Below are positions 8,557 through 18,900 of a stretch of 64,000 nucleotides of DNA, one piece after another. Made by a program: the position numbers and the translations under genes. The DNA is from Alteromonadales bacterium alter-6D02. GTDB taxonomy: Bacteria; Pseudomonadota; Gammaproteobacteria; Enterobacterales; Psychrobiaceae. The stretch is from positions 1 through 64,000 of the forward strand of contig PIZK01000022.1 in NCBI GenBank assembly GCA_002835545.1, given 5' to 3'. The notes under the pieces are model-generated. The model ran no database searches, was not told where the DNA came from, and saw only the letters and a list, made by a program, of their open reading frames with translations. Position 1 is the first letter of the stretch; each line of letters starts with the position of its first letter.

Positions 8557-8763
8557 TTAAAGAGCTACGATGTTCTCAGCGTTAGGGCCTTTTTGACCTT
8601 GGCTAACAGTGAATTCTACTTTTTGGCCTTCAACTAAAGTTTTGAAACCTTCGCCAGTGATTGCACTGAAGTGAGCGAAAACGTCTGGACCAGACTCTTG
8701 CTCAATAAAACCAAAACCTTTAGATTCGTTGAACCACTTAACTGTACCTTGAACTTTAGACAT
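8557..8763 (-). CDS. Cold-shock protein (CspA family)
   Basis: This 68-residue protein is a single cold-shock domain with both RNA-binding motifs, KGFGFI (RNP1) and VFAHF (RNP2), and the usual start [14 protein letters not shown]. Such proteins bind single-stranded RNA or DNA and melt secondary structure. AGGA lies upstream of the ATG. The mRNA leader is long (8764 to about 8912), as for cold-inducible csp genes. Confidence 0.95.
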   Translation of the reverse strand: MSKVQGTVKWFNESKGFGFIEQESGPDVFAHFSAITGEGFKTLVEGQKVEFTVSQGQKGPNAENIVAL

Positions 8764-8944
8764 AATAATATCCTGTAACTTAATGTAATAATGCCTTTAA
8801 TAGGCTCGAATAGCGTAAAAACAGAGCGAAACTTTAAAACTACAGAGCGAGGTATTACTAATAAAACAACGAAATGAAGAATATAAACAAAAGGCTTTCT
8901 TTTTTTGCTGGTGGCAACTTTATAGAATCTAAAATTAAAGTCAA
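8764..8944 (-). promoter_or_regulatory. Promoter and long 5' leader of the cold-shock gene
   Basis: On the minus strand TTGACT (8944-8939) is followed by TATAAA (8924-8919), though the 14-bp spacing is short; a shifted TAAAGT gives 16. Transcription would begin near 8912 and leave a leader of about 150 nt before the ATG. Long leaders that refold in the cold are typical of cspA-type mRNAs. I infer a similar thermoregulatory leader; no structure was computed. Confidence 0.4.
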
Positions 8945-8998
8945 TAGCTGATTAATAAATGAACGTGTTTTGTGAGGTTAATCTCTGTACTTTTCCTA

Positions 8999-10399
8999 TT
9001 ATTTTTCTATTTCTATCAATCGGGCAGTAAAGTGCCTTAGTAACGGTGGTTCATACTCAAAAGTGAGCCCCTTGATGCTGGCAGCGCTATTTTTAACCGC
9101 AATAAGACAATCTGCGATGTATTTCATATGATCATTGGTATAGACGCGCCGAGGGATAGTTAAACGCAATAACTCCAGAGGTGATTTTTTTTGCAGTCCC
9201 GTCGCTGGATCTCGTCCCAACAATAATGAACCGATCTCTACACCTCGGACTCCACCTTCTAAATATAAATGGTTAGCTAAAGCGTGGGCAGGAAACTGTT
9301 CAGGTGGGATGTGGGGTAACAACCTACCTGCGTCAATAAATACAGCATGTCCACCGGTCGGATATTGAATAGGTATCCCTGCTTCGTGGAGTAGTTCTCC
9401 CAAGTAGGCTACTTGCCCAATACGATACTCTAGATAATCTTCATCCGCACACTCCCATAGGCCAACATTTAGCGCTTCCATATCACGCCCATTAAGTCCA
9501 CCGTAGGTGATGAAGCCTTCCATGGGCACACAGCTTACTTGGACATCTCTAAATAATGCCATTTCACTATTATCTTTAAAGCAGCATAACCCTCCCATGT
9601 TGACGATAGGATCTTTTTTAGCTGACATAGTAAAAATGTCACCGCATGCGAACATACTGCGGATGATATCGCCAATTGGTTTTTGTGCTAAGCCATGCTC
9701 TCGTTGTTTGATAAAGTAAGCATTTTCAGCAAAGCGGGCTGAGTCAATGACAACAAGGATGTTGTGCTTTTTCGCGATGGCCGCAACCGCCTGAATATTG
9801 GCTAAAGAGACTGGCTGACCTCCTGCAGAGTTACATGTAATCGTGATGATGATGCCAACGACATTATCGGCCCCATAATCATCGATAGTTTGTTGTAAGG
9901 CATCAAGGTCAAAGTTGCCTTTAAAGTCGGCCCATTGCCCAGTTTCAAGCGCTTGTGGCGTTAAAACATTAATGGCTTTAGCACCGCTCATTTCAACATG
10001 GGCCGCCGTGGTGTCGAAATGATAGTTTGAAATAAATACGGGGTGCTCACAATGTTTATGTTTGACCATATTTGGGAATAAGATCTGCTCTGCACCACGG
10101 CCTTGATGAACAGGAATGACATGCTGGTATTTAAATAATGTTTGCACGCTTTTTTCTAATTTTACAAAACTACGACTACCAGCATAAGCCTCATCACCAA
10201 TCATTAATGCTGCCCATTGATTTGCACTCATCGCGCCAGTGCCTGAGTCTGTGAGCAAATCGATGTACACATCTTCACTCTTGAGTAAGAACGGATTATT
10301 GCCTGCTTCGCACAATGCCTTTTGACGCTCTTGTAGTGTTGTCATTTTGATCGGCTCAACCATTTTAATTCGAAAAGGTTCAGGAATTCTTTTCATCAT
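8999..10399 (-). CDS. tnaA: Tryptophanase (tryptophan indole-lyase)
   Basis: This 466-residue PLP enzyme cleaves tryptophan to indole, pyruvate and ammonia. It aligns along its length with E. coli Tna[14 protein letters not shown] at the N-terminus, [30 protein letters not shown], the PLP-lysine region [15 protein letters not shown], and RHFTARL at the end. [12 protein letters not shown] marks it as tryptophanase, since tyrosine phenol-lyase has an arginine (MERGI) there. A TnaC-like leader ORF lies 72 bp upstream. No tnaB permease follows; the next gene on this strand is the cold-shock gene. A divergent Crp/Fnr-type regulator starts upstream and might control it. Confidence 0.92.
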   Translation of the reverse strand: MMKRIPEPFRIKMVEPIKMTTLQERQKALCEAGNNPFLLKSEDVYIDLLTDSGTGAMSANQWAALMIGDEAYAGSRSFVKLEKSVQTLFKYQHVIPVHQGRGAEQILFPNMVKHKHCEHPVFISNYHFDTTAAHVEMSGAKAINVLTPQALETGQWADFKGNFDLDALQQTIDDYGADNVVGIIITITCNSAGGQPVSLANIQAVAAIAKKHNILVVIDSARFAENAYFIKQREHGLAQKPIGDIIRSMFACGDIFTMSAKKDPIVNMGGLCCFKDNSEMALFRDVQVSCVPMEGFITYGGLNGRDMEALNVGLWECADEDYLEYRIGQVAYLGELLHEAGIPIQYPTGGHAVFIDAGRLLPHIPPEQFPAHALANHLYLEGGVRGVEIGSLLLGRDPATGLQKKSPLELLRLTIPRRVYTNDHMKYIADCLIAVKNSAASIKGLTFEYEPPLLRHFTARLIEIEK

Positions 10400-10440
10400 T
10401 CATTACTCTATATTTGTTAAAGGTTCTCGAATTTACGCTA

Positions 10441-10471
10441 GAGACATGAGTTGCTAGAGTGGTGTGGTGTT
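10441..10471 (-). promoter_or_regulatory. Candidate Rho-utilisation (rut) region after tnaC
   Basis: Directly after the tnaC stop the minus strand reads AACACCACACCACTC and stays C-rich and G-poor. In E. coli the stalled TnaC ribosome shields a rut site here and prevents Rho termination before tnaA. This is inference from composition and position. Confidence 0.4.
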
Positions 10472-10561
10472 TTAACAATGGAGGCAAGCGCGAACTAAGC
10501 GGAAGTCGCAGTTATACCACTTGGGCTGAGCAGTGAGTTGGTGACAGTTTCTTTTAGCCAT
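10472..10561 (-). CDS. tnaC: TnaC-like leader peptide
   Basis: This is a 29-codon ORF between the tnaA promoter region and tnaA. It contains K14-W15-Y16-N17-C18-D19, aligned with K11-W12-F13-N14-I15-D16 of E. coli TnaC, followed by L22-V23 at the place of I19-V20. In E. coli, W12, D16 and P24 are needed for tryptophan-induced ribosome stalling. Here the position equivalent to P24 is leucine (L27), and two more residues precede the TAA stop. There is an in-frame stop just before the ATG, so the start is fixed, but no good SD is visible. The tnaC-tnaA order and spacing match known tna operons. Confidence 0.7.
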   Translation of the reverse strand: MAKRNCHQLTAQPKWYNCDFRLVRACLHC

Positions 10562-10621
10562 ACAATCATTATGGAACTAGATGCTGAAAGTTGCCAATAA
10601 AAACAGTGACAGATAGGCATT

Positions 10622-10650
10622 TAAGTATGAAAAGAGACCCTTTAATTGAA
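10622..10650 (-). promoter_or_regulatory. Candidate tna operon promoter
   Basis: TTCAAT (10650-10645) and TACTTA (10627-10622) are separated by 17 bp on the minus strand. Transcription would start about 50 nt upstream of the tnaC-like ORF. I see no clear full CRP site, although E. coli tna is CRP-dependent. Confidence 0.3.
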
Positions 10651-10726
10651 CTTTCTCATGACGTAGTATGGCTTAGTAGAGCCTAGAAGCAGCACCATTA
10701 ACTATGGCATGAAAGGGTTGAAAAAC

Positions 10727-11374
10727 ATGACGATTAATGAAAGAAATGAAGAGCAGACAATCGATGAATTACTTTATCAATTATTTGGTAATAAAGTGGA
10801 GATCCCCGTTGGAACAACTCTTTTTCGTCAAGGGGATTCCTGCCAACAGTATGTGTTTATTAAGTCTGGTGGGGTTAAAGTGTTTACCAGAAGTGAGAAT
10901 GGTCGTGAACTGGTGCTATATCGAATTAAACCCAATGAATCTTGTACGCTAACGACTAGCTGTTTATTAGGGGATGCATTTTACCCCGCAGAAGCAGTGA
11001 CAGAAAGTGATGTCGTTGCTTATGTACTTTCTAAACCAGCATTTTTGTCTGAATTAAACCGTTCAAGCCAGTTCAGAGCGGCGATTTTTAATAGTTATGC
11101 TCAGCGATTAAAGGACGTTATTTCATTAATATCGGAAGTCAATTTTTCCCGTATTGATGCACGTCTTGCTAAGTTTCTTTTAACTCAGTGTGAGAATAAT
11201 CAACTTAACATTACCCATCAGCAACTTGCTACTGAGCTAGGATCAGCCCGAGAAGTGGTTAGTCGTCACTTGAAAGAATTTGAAAAGCGCGGATGGGTGC
11301 GGCTCTCAAGAGGGATTATCGTGCTTGATGATAAAGAGGCGTTAAGAGCCTTAGGTGAGTTTCATTTGATTTAG
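10727..11374 (+). CDS. Crp/Fnr-family transcriptional regulator
   Basis: This protein is about 215 residues. An earlier ATG at 10709 is possible, but AAAGGG sits at proper SD distance before the ATG at 10727. It has a cNMP-binding-type beta-roll (VGTTLFRQGDSCQQYVFIKSGGVKVF) and a C-terminal winged helix with recognition helix SAREVVSRHLKEFEKRGWV. It lacks the N-terminal cysteine cluster of FNR and the full cAMP-binding set of CRP, so its signal is unknown. The divergent tnaA and the downstream DUF2892 gene are the likely nearby targets. Regulators of this kind often pair with DUF2892 proteins in stress or sulfur responses. Confidence 0.85.
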   Translation: MTINERNEEQTIDELLYQLFGNKVEIPVGTTLFRQGDSCQQYVFIKSGGVKVFTRSENGRELVLYRIKPNESCTLTTSCLLGDAFYPAEAVTESDVVAYVLSKPAFLSELNRSSQFRAAIFNSYAQRLKDVISLISEVNFSRIDARLAKFLLTQCENNQLNITHQQLATELGSAREVVSRHLKEFEKRGWVRLSRGIIVLDDKEALRALGEFHLI

Positions 11375-11488
11375 ATCATGCAAGGGATAGCTGCTCAGGA
11401 AAATATCGTCCTTATGTGACTTAGTCACTGAACTTTTACATCGTTTAACCAACAATTGTTTTGATAATTTAATTAGAGGTTAAACAAG

Positions 11489-11677
11489 ATGAAAAACGTT
11501 GGTCAGATAGACAAAATTATTCGAATTGCAGTTGGATTATTATTGCTAAGTACGGTATTTATTGGTCCCCAAACATTATGGGGACTAATAGGGTTGGTAC
11601 CATTGTTGACTGCTTTTATTAGTTTTTGTCCACTTTATAAAATCATTGGGTTAAGTACTGTTAGCAAAGAACAATAA
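11489..11677 (+). CDS. DUF2892 (YgaP-type) small membrane protein
   Basis: This 62-residue protein starts with the DUF2892 signature MKNVGQIDKIIRIAVG, then has two hydrophobic segments (about 15-28 and 32-48) and the conserved FCPLYKIIGLST end. In E. coli YgaP this membrane module is fused to a rhodanese; here it is free-standing. AGAGG precedes the ATG. It lies 114 bp downstream of the Crp/Fnr gene on the same strand and may be its target. Confidence 0.85.
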   Translation: MKNVGQIDKIIRIAVGLLLLSTVFIGPQTLWGLIGLVPLLTAFISFCPLYKIIGLSTVSKEQ

Positions 11678-11699
11678 GCATTGAATCATTGTGGACTGT

Positions 11700-12236
11700 T
11701 TAAATCGAACGAGCTAATAGCCCAGGTAGCGTCACTAAGCCTCGATCTTTACTAGTCACTCTACCTTGGCTGTCGATAAAATAGTAGCTTGGGTAAGCGT
11801 CGACTTGCCATTGACGCTTTAAGGTTTGATCGCCAAGCAACGTTGGTAAGTCAAATTGATGCTTTTGTTTAAAGTCCTCAACCGCTTGTGGGTTATCCCA
11901 ATCTAATGCCACCATAATAACCTGCGTATTGGGCTTCATGGTAGTGAACACATCAAGAGATGGTTGGCTTAATGCGCACACCGTACACCATGGTGCAAAG
12001 AAATAGACCAAATGTTGGGGAGCATCTGCCCACTCTTTGAGGCTGTCTTCAGGCTTTAATAGCTGGGCGTGAGCGCTACTGGTTAAGTTACTCACATGTT
12101 GATTATCTGAGAGCATGTGTCGAGTTAATAGCTGCGTTAAGAACATCATTATGAATATTATTAACACTAGGTGAGTAGACCAATGATTTATTATACGAAT
12201 TATCTTACTTTTAGGCTTTTGTTGGAGATCTGACAT
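11700..12236 (-). CDS. Membrane-anchored thioredoxin-fold protein
   Basis: The ATG at 12236 gives about 178 residues beginning M-S-D-L-Q-Q-K. One transmembrane helix at about 17-38 (STHLVLIIFIMMFLTQLL) anchors a periplasmic thioredoxin/TlpA-like domain with active site APWCTVC, followed by VALDWDNPQAVEDF, the cis-Pro segment DAYPSYYFID and GLVTLPGLL. ScsD-like and TlpA-like proteins of this layout reduce or oxidise periplasmic thiols, usually fed by a DsbD-type partner not seen here. It is convergent with the DUF2892 gene. Confidence 0.8.
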   Translation of the reverse strand: MSDLQQKPKSKIIRIINHWSTHLVLIIFIMMFLTQLLTRHMLSDNQHVSNLTSSAHAQLLKPEDSLKEWADAPQHLVYFFAPWCTVCALSQPSLDVFTTMKPNTQVIMVALDWDNPQAVEDFKQKHQFDLPTLLGDQTLKRQWQVDAYPSYYFIDSQGRVTSKDRGLVTLPGLLARSI

Positions 12237-12348
12237 AGTAAACTCTGGACTGTATTTTAGTGAGCATAATAACAAAGAGAGCGGATATTGTAATTGAGCA
12301 ATAAGCGCTACCGAAAGCTTGATTGATAGAGGGCGTATATATTAATTT

Positions 12349-13104
12349 TTATTTAATTTTATGTTTCTTTAAAAGCGCTGCAATAACACCTTCATGCTTT
12401 AATTTAGCCAGTACCTGATTGAATTGCGTTAGAGTTATGGGAGCCTGTGGTGACAAGGCTGCATGGATGCCATGCTGGCTCACGTCAAGGGGTAAAACTC
12501 TGAAGCTTGGGGGTGTTTTTAAGTGTTTTTGATGGTAATCAATGAGTATTTCAGAGTCCACAAAAGCATCTATACGGTTTAAATCGAGGCGAATAAAGTT
12601 AACCTGAAGGCTACTGACGTTATAACGCTTGAAATGATGTTGCTCAAAAAAGGGTTGTAGGGTGGGGTAACTATAACCTCTAATGGCTCCTATGGTCATG
12701 CCTTTAAGGTCATCAAGTGTGTTATAAATTTCATTATTATCAGCTCGAACGACGATTTTATCCCGTTCAACAAATATTTCATCACTCCATTGAAGCTGAT
12801 GGCTATTCGAAAACCATTGAGGGTTAGCGATCAAATATAAATGCATTGTATTGTTGCCCAAGTGGCGCTCAATGCGTTTACGCGGTGTCTTTACGAACTT
12901 AACATCGATATCGAGCTCGGCAGCTACCTCACTCGCAATATCTTTTATAATGCCATTATAGAGACGATCCCCTTGCTCAATAGCATAAGGTTCACTGTTG
13001 TGATCACCGTAACCGACAATTAAAGTGACTTTCGCATTAGCTTCCTGACAGGCAAGGGTGGTAATGCTCATAAGTGCTAATAATATGAAATGTTTTATTC
13101 TCAT
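12349..13104 (-). CDS. Periplasmic solute-binding protein family 3
   Basis: The ATG at 13104, with GTGAG just upstream, gives a 251-residue protein whose signal peptide (MRIKHFILLALMSITTLAC...ANA) may be cleaved by either signal peptidase. The mature part resembles the SBP_bac_3 amino-acid-binding fold: YNGIIKDIASEVAAELDIDVKFV, DDLKGMTIGAIRGYSYPTL and DAFVDSEILIDYH. No ABC transporter subunits are adjacent. Stand-alone members in this group are common in marine gammaproteobacteria and may serve as sensors or scavengers; the ligand is unknown. Confidence 0.75.
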   Translation of the reverse strand: MRIKHFILLALMSITTLACQEANAKVTLIVGYGDHNSEPYAIEQGDRLYNGIIKDIASEVAAELDIDVKFVKTPRKRIERHLGNNTMHLYLIANPQWFSNSHQLQWSDEIFVERDKIVVRADNNEIYNTLDDLKGMTIGAIRGYSYPTLQPFFEQHHFKRYNVSSLQVNFIRLDLNRIDAFVDSEILIDYHQKHLKTPPSFRVLPLDVSQHGIHAALSPQAPITLTQFNQVLAKLKHEGVIAALLKKHKIK

Positions 13105-13292
13105 CGAACTCACTTTTTCTAGCTTTATTAATTTAACTATAGAGTGTTGCAAAGATAATGAAAGAGAAAATACTGTTAGAGGAAGCTCTCTATTATCGTA
13201 GTGTGGGTGATTATTAATAGACTCTAAGCGGATTAGCGAAATAATTCTAGGAAGGCATTGCTAAAAAAGCTGAGCCCAAAAGTAAGCCTACT

Positions 13293-15791
13293 TCAAGTTT
13301 CATGATTGTATTCAGCTAATAGCTGGCATATTGCACTTACCAATGCACTGTCTTTATGCATTAAAGAGGTTAGTTTTTCATTGTTAACCCACATGACATC
13401 GGTAGGAGTGTCGGCCGTGTATTTTGCTATTACATGCTGAGTTAAAATGCTCTCAATTGCGATGGTTTCACCAGGTCCTTTAGTCATGATGCGGGTCTGT
13501 TCAACGCCTTCATTAGTGAAAAGAGTCTCAACCTTGATACTACCACGGCTGATTACACCGACCTTATTAAATGTTTGTTGCTGGTGACAAATGACTTGCC
13601 CAGCGTCATAAACACTATTTTCTACTATCGTTGATAATTGCTCTTTCGTAGCCGGCTTTAAATGTTCAGCCCATGGGATCTCTTTGGTGAGTTTTTGTTG
13701 TTGAGATTTATTAAAAATAGATAGTTTCTGCAAATCGCACATTCTACTTTCGACATCATTAAGTAGCCTCATTGCCTCAGGCGTATCTAATACTGCTTGT
13801 TTTAATTGTTCATCGATGATTGCCCGTTCTCTGTTTAATAATAAACGCGTTGCGGCTTGAGACTGCAAAGCTTGGATGATCTCTGGGAAACTACTGCGTA
13901 ATGAGTCGATGCGCTCTAAGGTGAGGAGCTTGTTTTGAGATACAAGTTGATAAACCTTATCAGCGGCTTGTTCATTTGGCGCAAGACTTTCTATATGACT
14001 TTCAAGTGCCTCTTGCGCTAAAATGAAGCCGCGAGCGACGTCGTATCCCAGCGCAAGCTTCTTAAAGTAGATCCGCAATAATAAGTAATTAAATACTTGA
14101 TATTGTCGTAGCGGAGTTAACCAACGGGGCAATTGCCAACCTGCTAGCAGGTGAGTTCTTGGGCCAATACATGGTTCTCCGTCGAGGGCTTGTTCAACGG
14201 CCTCAACGAGGCGAGATGTGGCTTGTTTCCCTAATATCCCTTGCTCAAATTGAGTCCAATAATGCTTACGTTCGGTTTCAAGTAAGCGTCGCTCAAATGC
14301 CGTAGCTAAATCATCCGTGGTTATATCCTGAGCGTCGCAGGCTTTATTAATTGCATGTAGGTTTGCTTTATGTTTGACGTAACTCCAATCTGCGCCTTGT
14401 AAAAATTGATTATTCATCATGGTAGGCAACATCTCATTGAGTGCGACATTTACCGTACTACGCGCTTTGTCTACGGTGGCTTGCTTAGCGGGAGGTAAGC
14501 TATTTAATCCTAACATTTTTAATAAAAAGCCCATGGTACTACCGTTGATTAAAATGGTTAAAACCACAATGCCCGCGCATAAAAACAAAACATGGTCGCC
14601 TACTTGTTTAGGGATAACTTCACTAGCAGCGACAGTGAGTGCCAATGCTAGTGACACTGCACCTCGCAGTCCGCCCCAGCATAATACCGCGGCTTTCTCA
14701 AAAGTAATTCCGATGCCAATTCGTTTTAAAATAGGCATAAGCAAAGTGATACTACTGGCCCTGATGAGCAAAATACCCAAATACAAAATGAACAACATTT
14801 TCCAAGCCGCCATATCATCCAAAGGCACACGAATAGCGACTAAAATTCCTACTAATAAGAAAATCAAAGTATTGGCAATGTGGGCCATCATTTCCCAAAA
14901 ATGATGTAAAAATCCAGCCACTTCTGGGCTTATTCTGGTACGCCCGATACTGGCGAACATAAGCGCTAAAGTGACTACAGCAACAACACCGGAAACATGA
15001 AAGCTTTCAGAAATAAAAAAAACCGAATAAGCGGCGGCAATGGTAATGGTGATTTCAATCATTGGATCGTTAAATACACGGTCGATCCAAAAAATACACA
15101 GCCCACCTAATACTAAACCGATAGCGAGACCGACAAACACCACGACTAAAAATTGCCCAACTACTTGCCAAGGAGGTGACATAACAGCTTCACTATTACT
15201 GGTAAAACTAGCGATAACCCAGGCGTAGAAAAAGCTAAAAAATACAATCGCGGTACCGTCATTGAGCAATGACTCTCCTTCAATTAACGTCTCTAACCGT
15301 TTACGCGAGCTCACTTCTTTAAGGAGTGCAACCACTGCCACAGGGTCGGTTGCACTAATTAACGCTGCAAACATCAAACACATTGCCCAACTCCAGCCCC
15401 AATCAGCTGGAACAATCACTTGGGTTAATTCGGCGGTGAGCCAAATTGCGACCATTAATCCAGGGACGGCGAGCAAGGTAATTTGAGTAAACATCCGTTG
15501 AAACAAGTGCACTTCCATGGAAAAAGCACTTTCGAAAATCAAGGTTGGTAAAAATAAAAACAATAATAAATGAGGATCTATCGCAGCTACCAAGCCAAAA
15601 CTTTGACCAATAACCTCGGCGTTGCCAGTGAAGTATTCAGCGCGGTGGGCTAACCCAATCATAATACCAAGCAGCAGTAGGGCGACGGTGTAGGGAATTT
15701 GAGTTCGCTTGAGACTATAGCGAACCAACGCACCAAGAAAAAGTGCGAGTATGACAAAGACTAGAGCTAATAAACCTGACCCCAAATGCAT
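13293..15791 (-). CDS. CPA1 Na+/H+ antiporter with cyclic-nucleotide-binding-like domain
   Basis: This 832-residue protein has about 12-13 transmembrane helices in residues 1-430, with the CPA1 motifs SATDPVAVVALL and EGESLLNDGTAIVF, which hold the ion-binding acidic residues. A long cytosolic helical region follows (about 440-710), and the last 120 residues form a cNMP-binding-type beta-roll (VGVISRGSIKVETLF, GPGETIAIESIL). The layout resembles plant SOS1 and bacterial NhaP-like proteins with regulatory tails. The beta-roll lacks an obvious phosphate-binding arginine, so its ligand is uncertain. The gene is divergent from the 1356-residue membrane protein. Confidence 0.85.
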   Translation of the reverse strand: MHLGSGLLALVFVILALFLGALVRYSLKRTQIPYTVALLLLGIMIGLAHRAEYFTGNAEVIGQSFGLVAAIDPHLLLFLFLPTLIFESAFSMEVHLFQRMFTQITLLAVPGLMVAIWLTAELTQVIVPADWGWSWAMCLMFAALISATDPVAVVALLKEVSSRKRLETLIEGESLLNDGTAIVFFSFFYAWVIASFTSNSEAVMSPPWQVVGQFLVVVFVGLAIGLVLGGLCIFWIDRVFNDPMIEITITIAAAYSVFFISESFHVSGVVAVVTLALMFASIGRTRISPEVAGFLHHFWEMMAHIANTLIFLLVGILVAIRVPLDDMAAWKMLFILYLGILLIRASSITLLMPILKRIGIGITFEKAAVLCWGGLRGAVSLALALTVAASEVIPKQVGDHVLFLCAGIVVLTILINGSTMGFLLKMLGLNSLPPAKQATVDKARSTVNVALNEMLPTMMNNQFLQGADWSYVKHKANLHAINKACDAQDITTDDLATAFERRLLETERKHYWTQFEQGILGKQATSRLVEAVEQALDGEPCIGPRTHLLAGWQLPRWLTPLRQYQVFNYLLLRIYFKKLALGYDVARGFILAQEALESHIESLAPNEQAADKVYQLVSQNKLLTLERIDSLRSSFPEIIQALQSQAATRLLLNRERAIIDEQLKQAVLDTPEAMRLLNDVESRMCDLQKLSIFNKSQQQKLTKEIPWAEHLKPATKEQLSTIVENSVYDAGQVICHQQQTFNKVGVISRGSIKVETLFTNEGVEQTRIMTKGPGETIAIESILTQHVIAKYTADTPTDVMWVNNEKLTSLMHKDSALVSAICQLLAEYNHET

Positions 15792-15964
15792 AACAAACCT
15801 TCGAAAAGGGAATTACCTTAAACGTTAAGTATTAGCGATAATGGTCGACTTTGCTGATTTTACATCGCGCCACTATGTATTAAGAGGGGGGAATCGTTAA
15901 ATCAGTTGTATTTTTAGCGGCGTTTCGTGCACACTACTTTTGAGCTTACGCAAAAGGATTTATC

Positions 15965-18900
15965 GTGAAACAATCAACTACTACACTTGCTTTAATAGCA
16001 GGCTTTTTCTTTTTACTTTTCTCGGCTAACGTGCTGGCTAATACCTCAATCCCTGAACCACTGAAGCCTTGGGTTCCTTGGGTCCTTGCTGGTGACGATC
16101 AGCGCAACTGTCCGTTTATCAACAATACGCGGTTTGGTAAAAAACATAATCATATTTGTGCATGGCCAAGTACATTACAGTTAGAGGTGTTTGATAAGTC
16201 AGCACGTTTTTCGCTAAATTGGCAAGTCTTAACGCCAAGTACAGTGCCATTACCGGGTAATCATCAGCACTGGCCACAGCAAGTTGAAGTCAATGGTAAA
16301 GCTAAAGCGGTGATTGAACAAAATGGCCGACCTGTAATTAAGCTGACCACTGGTGATTATCATATTGAAGGACTATTTAAATGGCAGAGAATTCCTCAAA
16401 CGTTAGCCGTGCCGCCACAATATGCCTTAATTGATATGCAGGTGAAGGACCAAGCAATTGACTTCCCTAAAGTTGAAGCAAATATGCTGTGGCTGAAAAA
16501 GTTAACCCCTATAGCGGCCAAACAAGATGCGCTTGATATTCAAGTGGCGAGACGCGTGAGCGATGGAGCTTATTTATCATTAGCAACTTATATTAGTTTA
16601 AATGTATCCGGAAAAATGCGAGAAGTCGCGTTAGGCACGTTGTTACCACAAGGTTTTAAACTCGTTGGCTTAAACTCAAAACTCAGTGTCTTTTTAGATA
16701 GTGAGGGCGTTTTGCAAGCAAAAGTAAAGCCGGGGCGTCATGAAATCATGGCTTACGCTTATGCAAAACCGTCCTTGTTATCATGGACTAAGCCAGCTCA
16801 GTCTCATCAATGGCCACAGCAAGAGGTTTGGACCTTTCAAGGCGATGAGCGCCTGCGTATTGGTAAGTTAACGGGTGTGCCTGCCATTGATAGTAATCAG
16901 GCGAAAATGCCGAATGATTGGTATAAATTACCAAGTTACTTGATGACAAGTAAAGACACCTTAACCTTTGAGGTGCAGCATCGTGGTAAGCCACTGCATT
17001 TAGAGAACCAACTGACACTAACGCGTTCGCTGTGGCTGTCATTTGACAATGATTCTTTTGCGTTTAATGACCGACTTAGAGGCTCGATGTTAGATAACTG
17101 GCGTTTGGGCATGTCAGCGCCTTTTGAACTGGAATCAGCCGAGAATCAAGATGGCCCAATGTTAATTACTAGCCTCAATAACAATGAGCGTGGAATCGAG
17201 AATCGTTACCCGAATCTTGATGTTCAAGCGCGAGGACAAATTGAAGCAACGAGTTCGCTTCCTATTACTGGTTGGCAAAGTCATTTTGAGCGCGTCTCGC
17301 TTGAATTGAACCTCCCCCCTGGTCATCAACTTTTCGCCGTTTTTGGTGCAGATCATGTTTCAAATAGTTGGTTAAGCAGCTGGTCTATTTGGGCAAGTTT
17401 TATTGTTTTATTTCTTGCGCTGATAGCTGGGCGATTAATTGGCATTGTGGCCGGTGTCGTCACTGGGTTAATGATGCTATTTGTGTATCAAGAAAGCGGC
17501 GCACCTATCGCGGCGGTGTTTAATTTGTTGCTAGCTATTGCATTAAAACAACATCAACCTTTTAAACGTATCGAAGGGATGGTAAGAACTTACTGGCTAA
17601 TGAGTGCTGTCATTGCGGTGGCCACCGTGTTGTATTTCTCGGCAATACAGCTTCGTACAGTGCTTCATCCGCAACTGGAATCAAAACAAGTAAGTTATGT
17701 GATGCAAAAAGAGGATGAAATGAGGCATAAGCAGGAGGCGATAGAGTCTCGTGCTCGCCAAGCACAGCAAAAGGCTCTATCGCAGCAAAAGGCTATGGCG
17801 CGACCAATGACTGACGCCAACGAATATGAGCGTATTGAAGTGACGGCTTCGAAAGTTAAGTTATCTGAGTCAATGACCCTCTATCAATCGGATGCTCAGA
17901 TGCAGGCTGGCTCAGGTATTCCAAGTTGGGAATGGAATAAATATCATATTAATTGGCATAGTCCAGTGGCTCAAGAGCAATCCTTTGATGTGTTGATTTT
18001 ATCGAAAAATAGCTATCGCGTGGTTAAGGTTTTGGGTGTGCTGTTAAGTGTTTTTTGCCTCTTCTTATTATTGAAAGCTAGCATTAGCGAACTAGTGCAG
18101 CGCATTGACAAGAAAAATGTAAGCGCAGCTTGTGCATTATTGTTATTGCTGCCGCTAAGTTCATTTGATACCAGTGCGTCGCAATTCCCTGATCAGCCAC
18201 TATTAACAGAATTAAAAAAGCGCTTAACGAAATCGCCTGAGTGCGCGCCGCAGTGTGCGACGATTAATGACTTAGTCTTAGTCACAGAAGGGAAAGAATT
18301 AGTGCTAACCCTTAACGTTCATGCGCAAGTTAGTAGTGCCGTTGCGCTGCCTAAATCGCTATTTTGGCAACCCCAGCGAGTGCTCATTAATGGCAAACTA
18401 GCGAAACGTTTGTTTAAGCATAATAACTGGGTCTACGTGCCAGTAGCTAAAGGCATTACCAAGCTAAATTTAATAGGGCAGGTTGCCCCTGTGGATGCAT
18501 TTCAGCTCAAGTTTAAACAAAACCCTAAATTTATAACGATTGAGCCGACTAAGCTGTGGCAAGTGGTTGGTTATCAAAATAACCGCTTGGTTGGAAACAC
18601 GTTAGAGTTTACTAGTTTGCAACCGAAACAAGGCGATAATGAAAGGGCGTCGAGTCGTTATACCTATTCTCCTTTTGTTAAGGTGACGCGAACATTAACT
18701 ATCGACCAGCAATGGAGTGTCAATACCGTAGTTGAACGGGTTGCTCCCCATGCTGGTTCGATTACGCTTACGATACCAACGTTGCAAGGTGAGCATGTAT
18801 TAAGTAATGAAATAGAAGTTAATGAAGGGAGTGTTGTTGCGACCATTGCGTCGGGAAAAAGTCAGTTTTCGTGGCGTTCAACTTTAGATAGAACTGAGCA

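Noticed and set aside
8999-10399. Tyrosine phenol-lyase instead of tryptophanase
   Set aside because: The segment [12 protein letters not shown] lacks the arginine (MERGI) that tyrosine phenol-lyase uses to bind the phenol ring side, and the upstream leader is TnaC-like.
10482-10620. Overlapping 40-codon frame as the tna leader peptide
   Set aside because: It has two tryptophans but no K-W-x-N-x-D core and no aspartate at W+4; the alternative frame at 10472-10561 has the conserved core.
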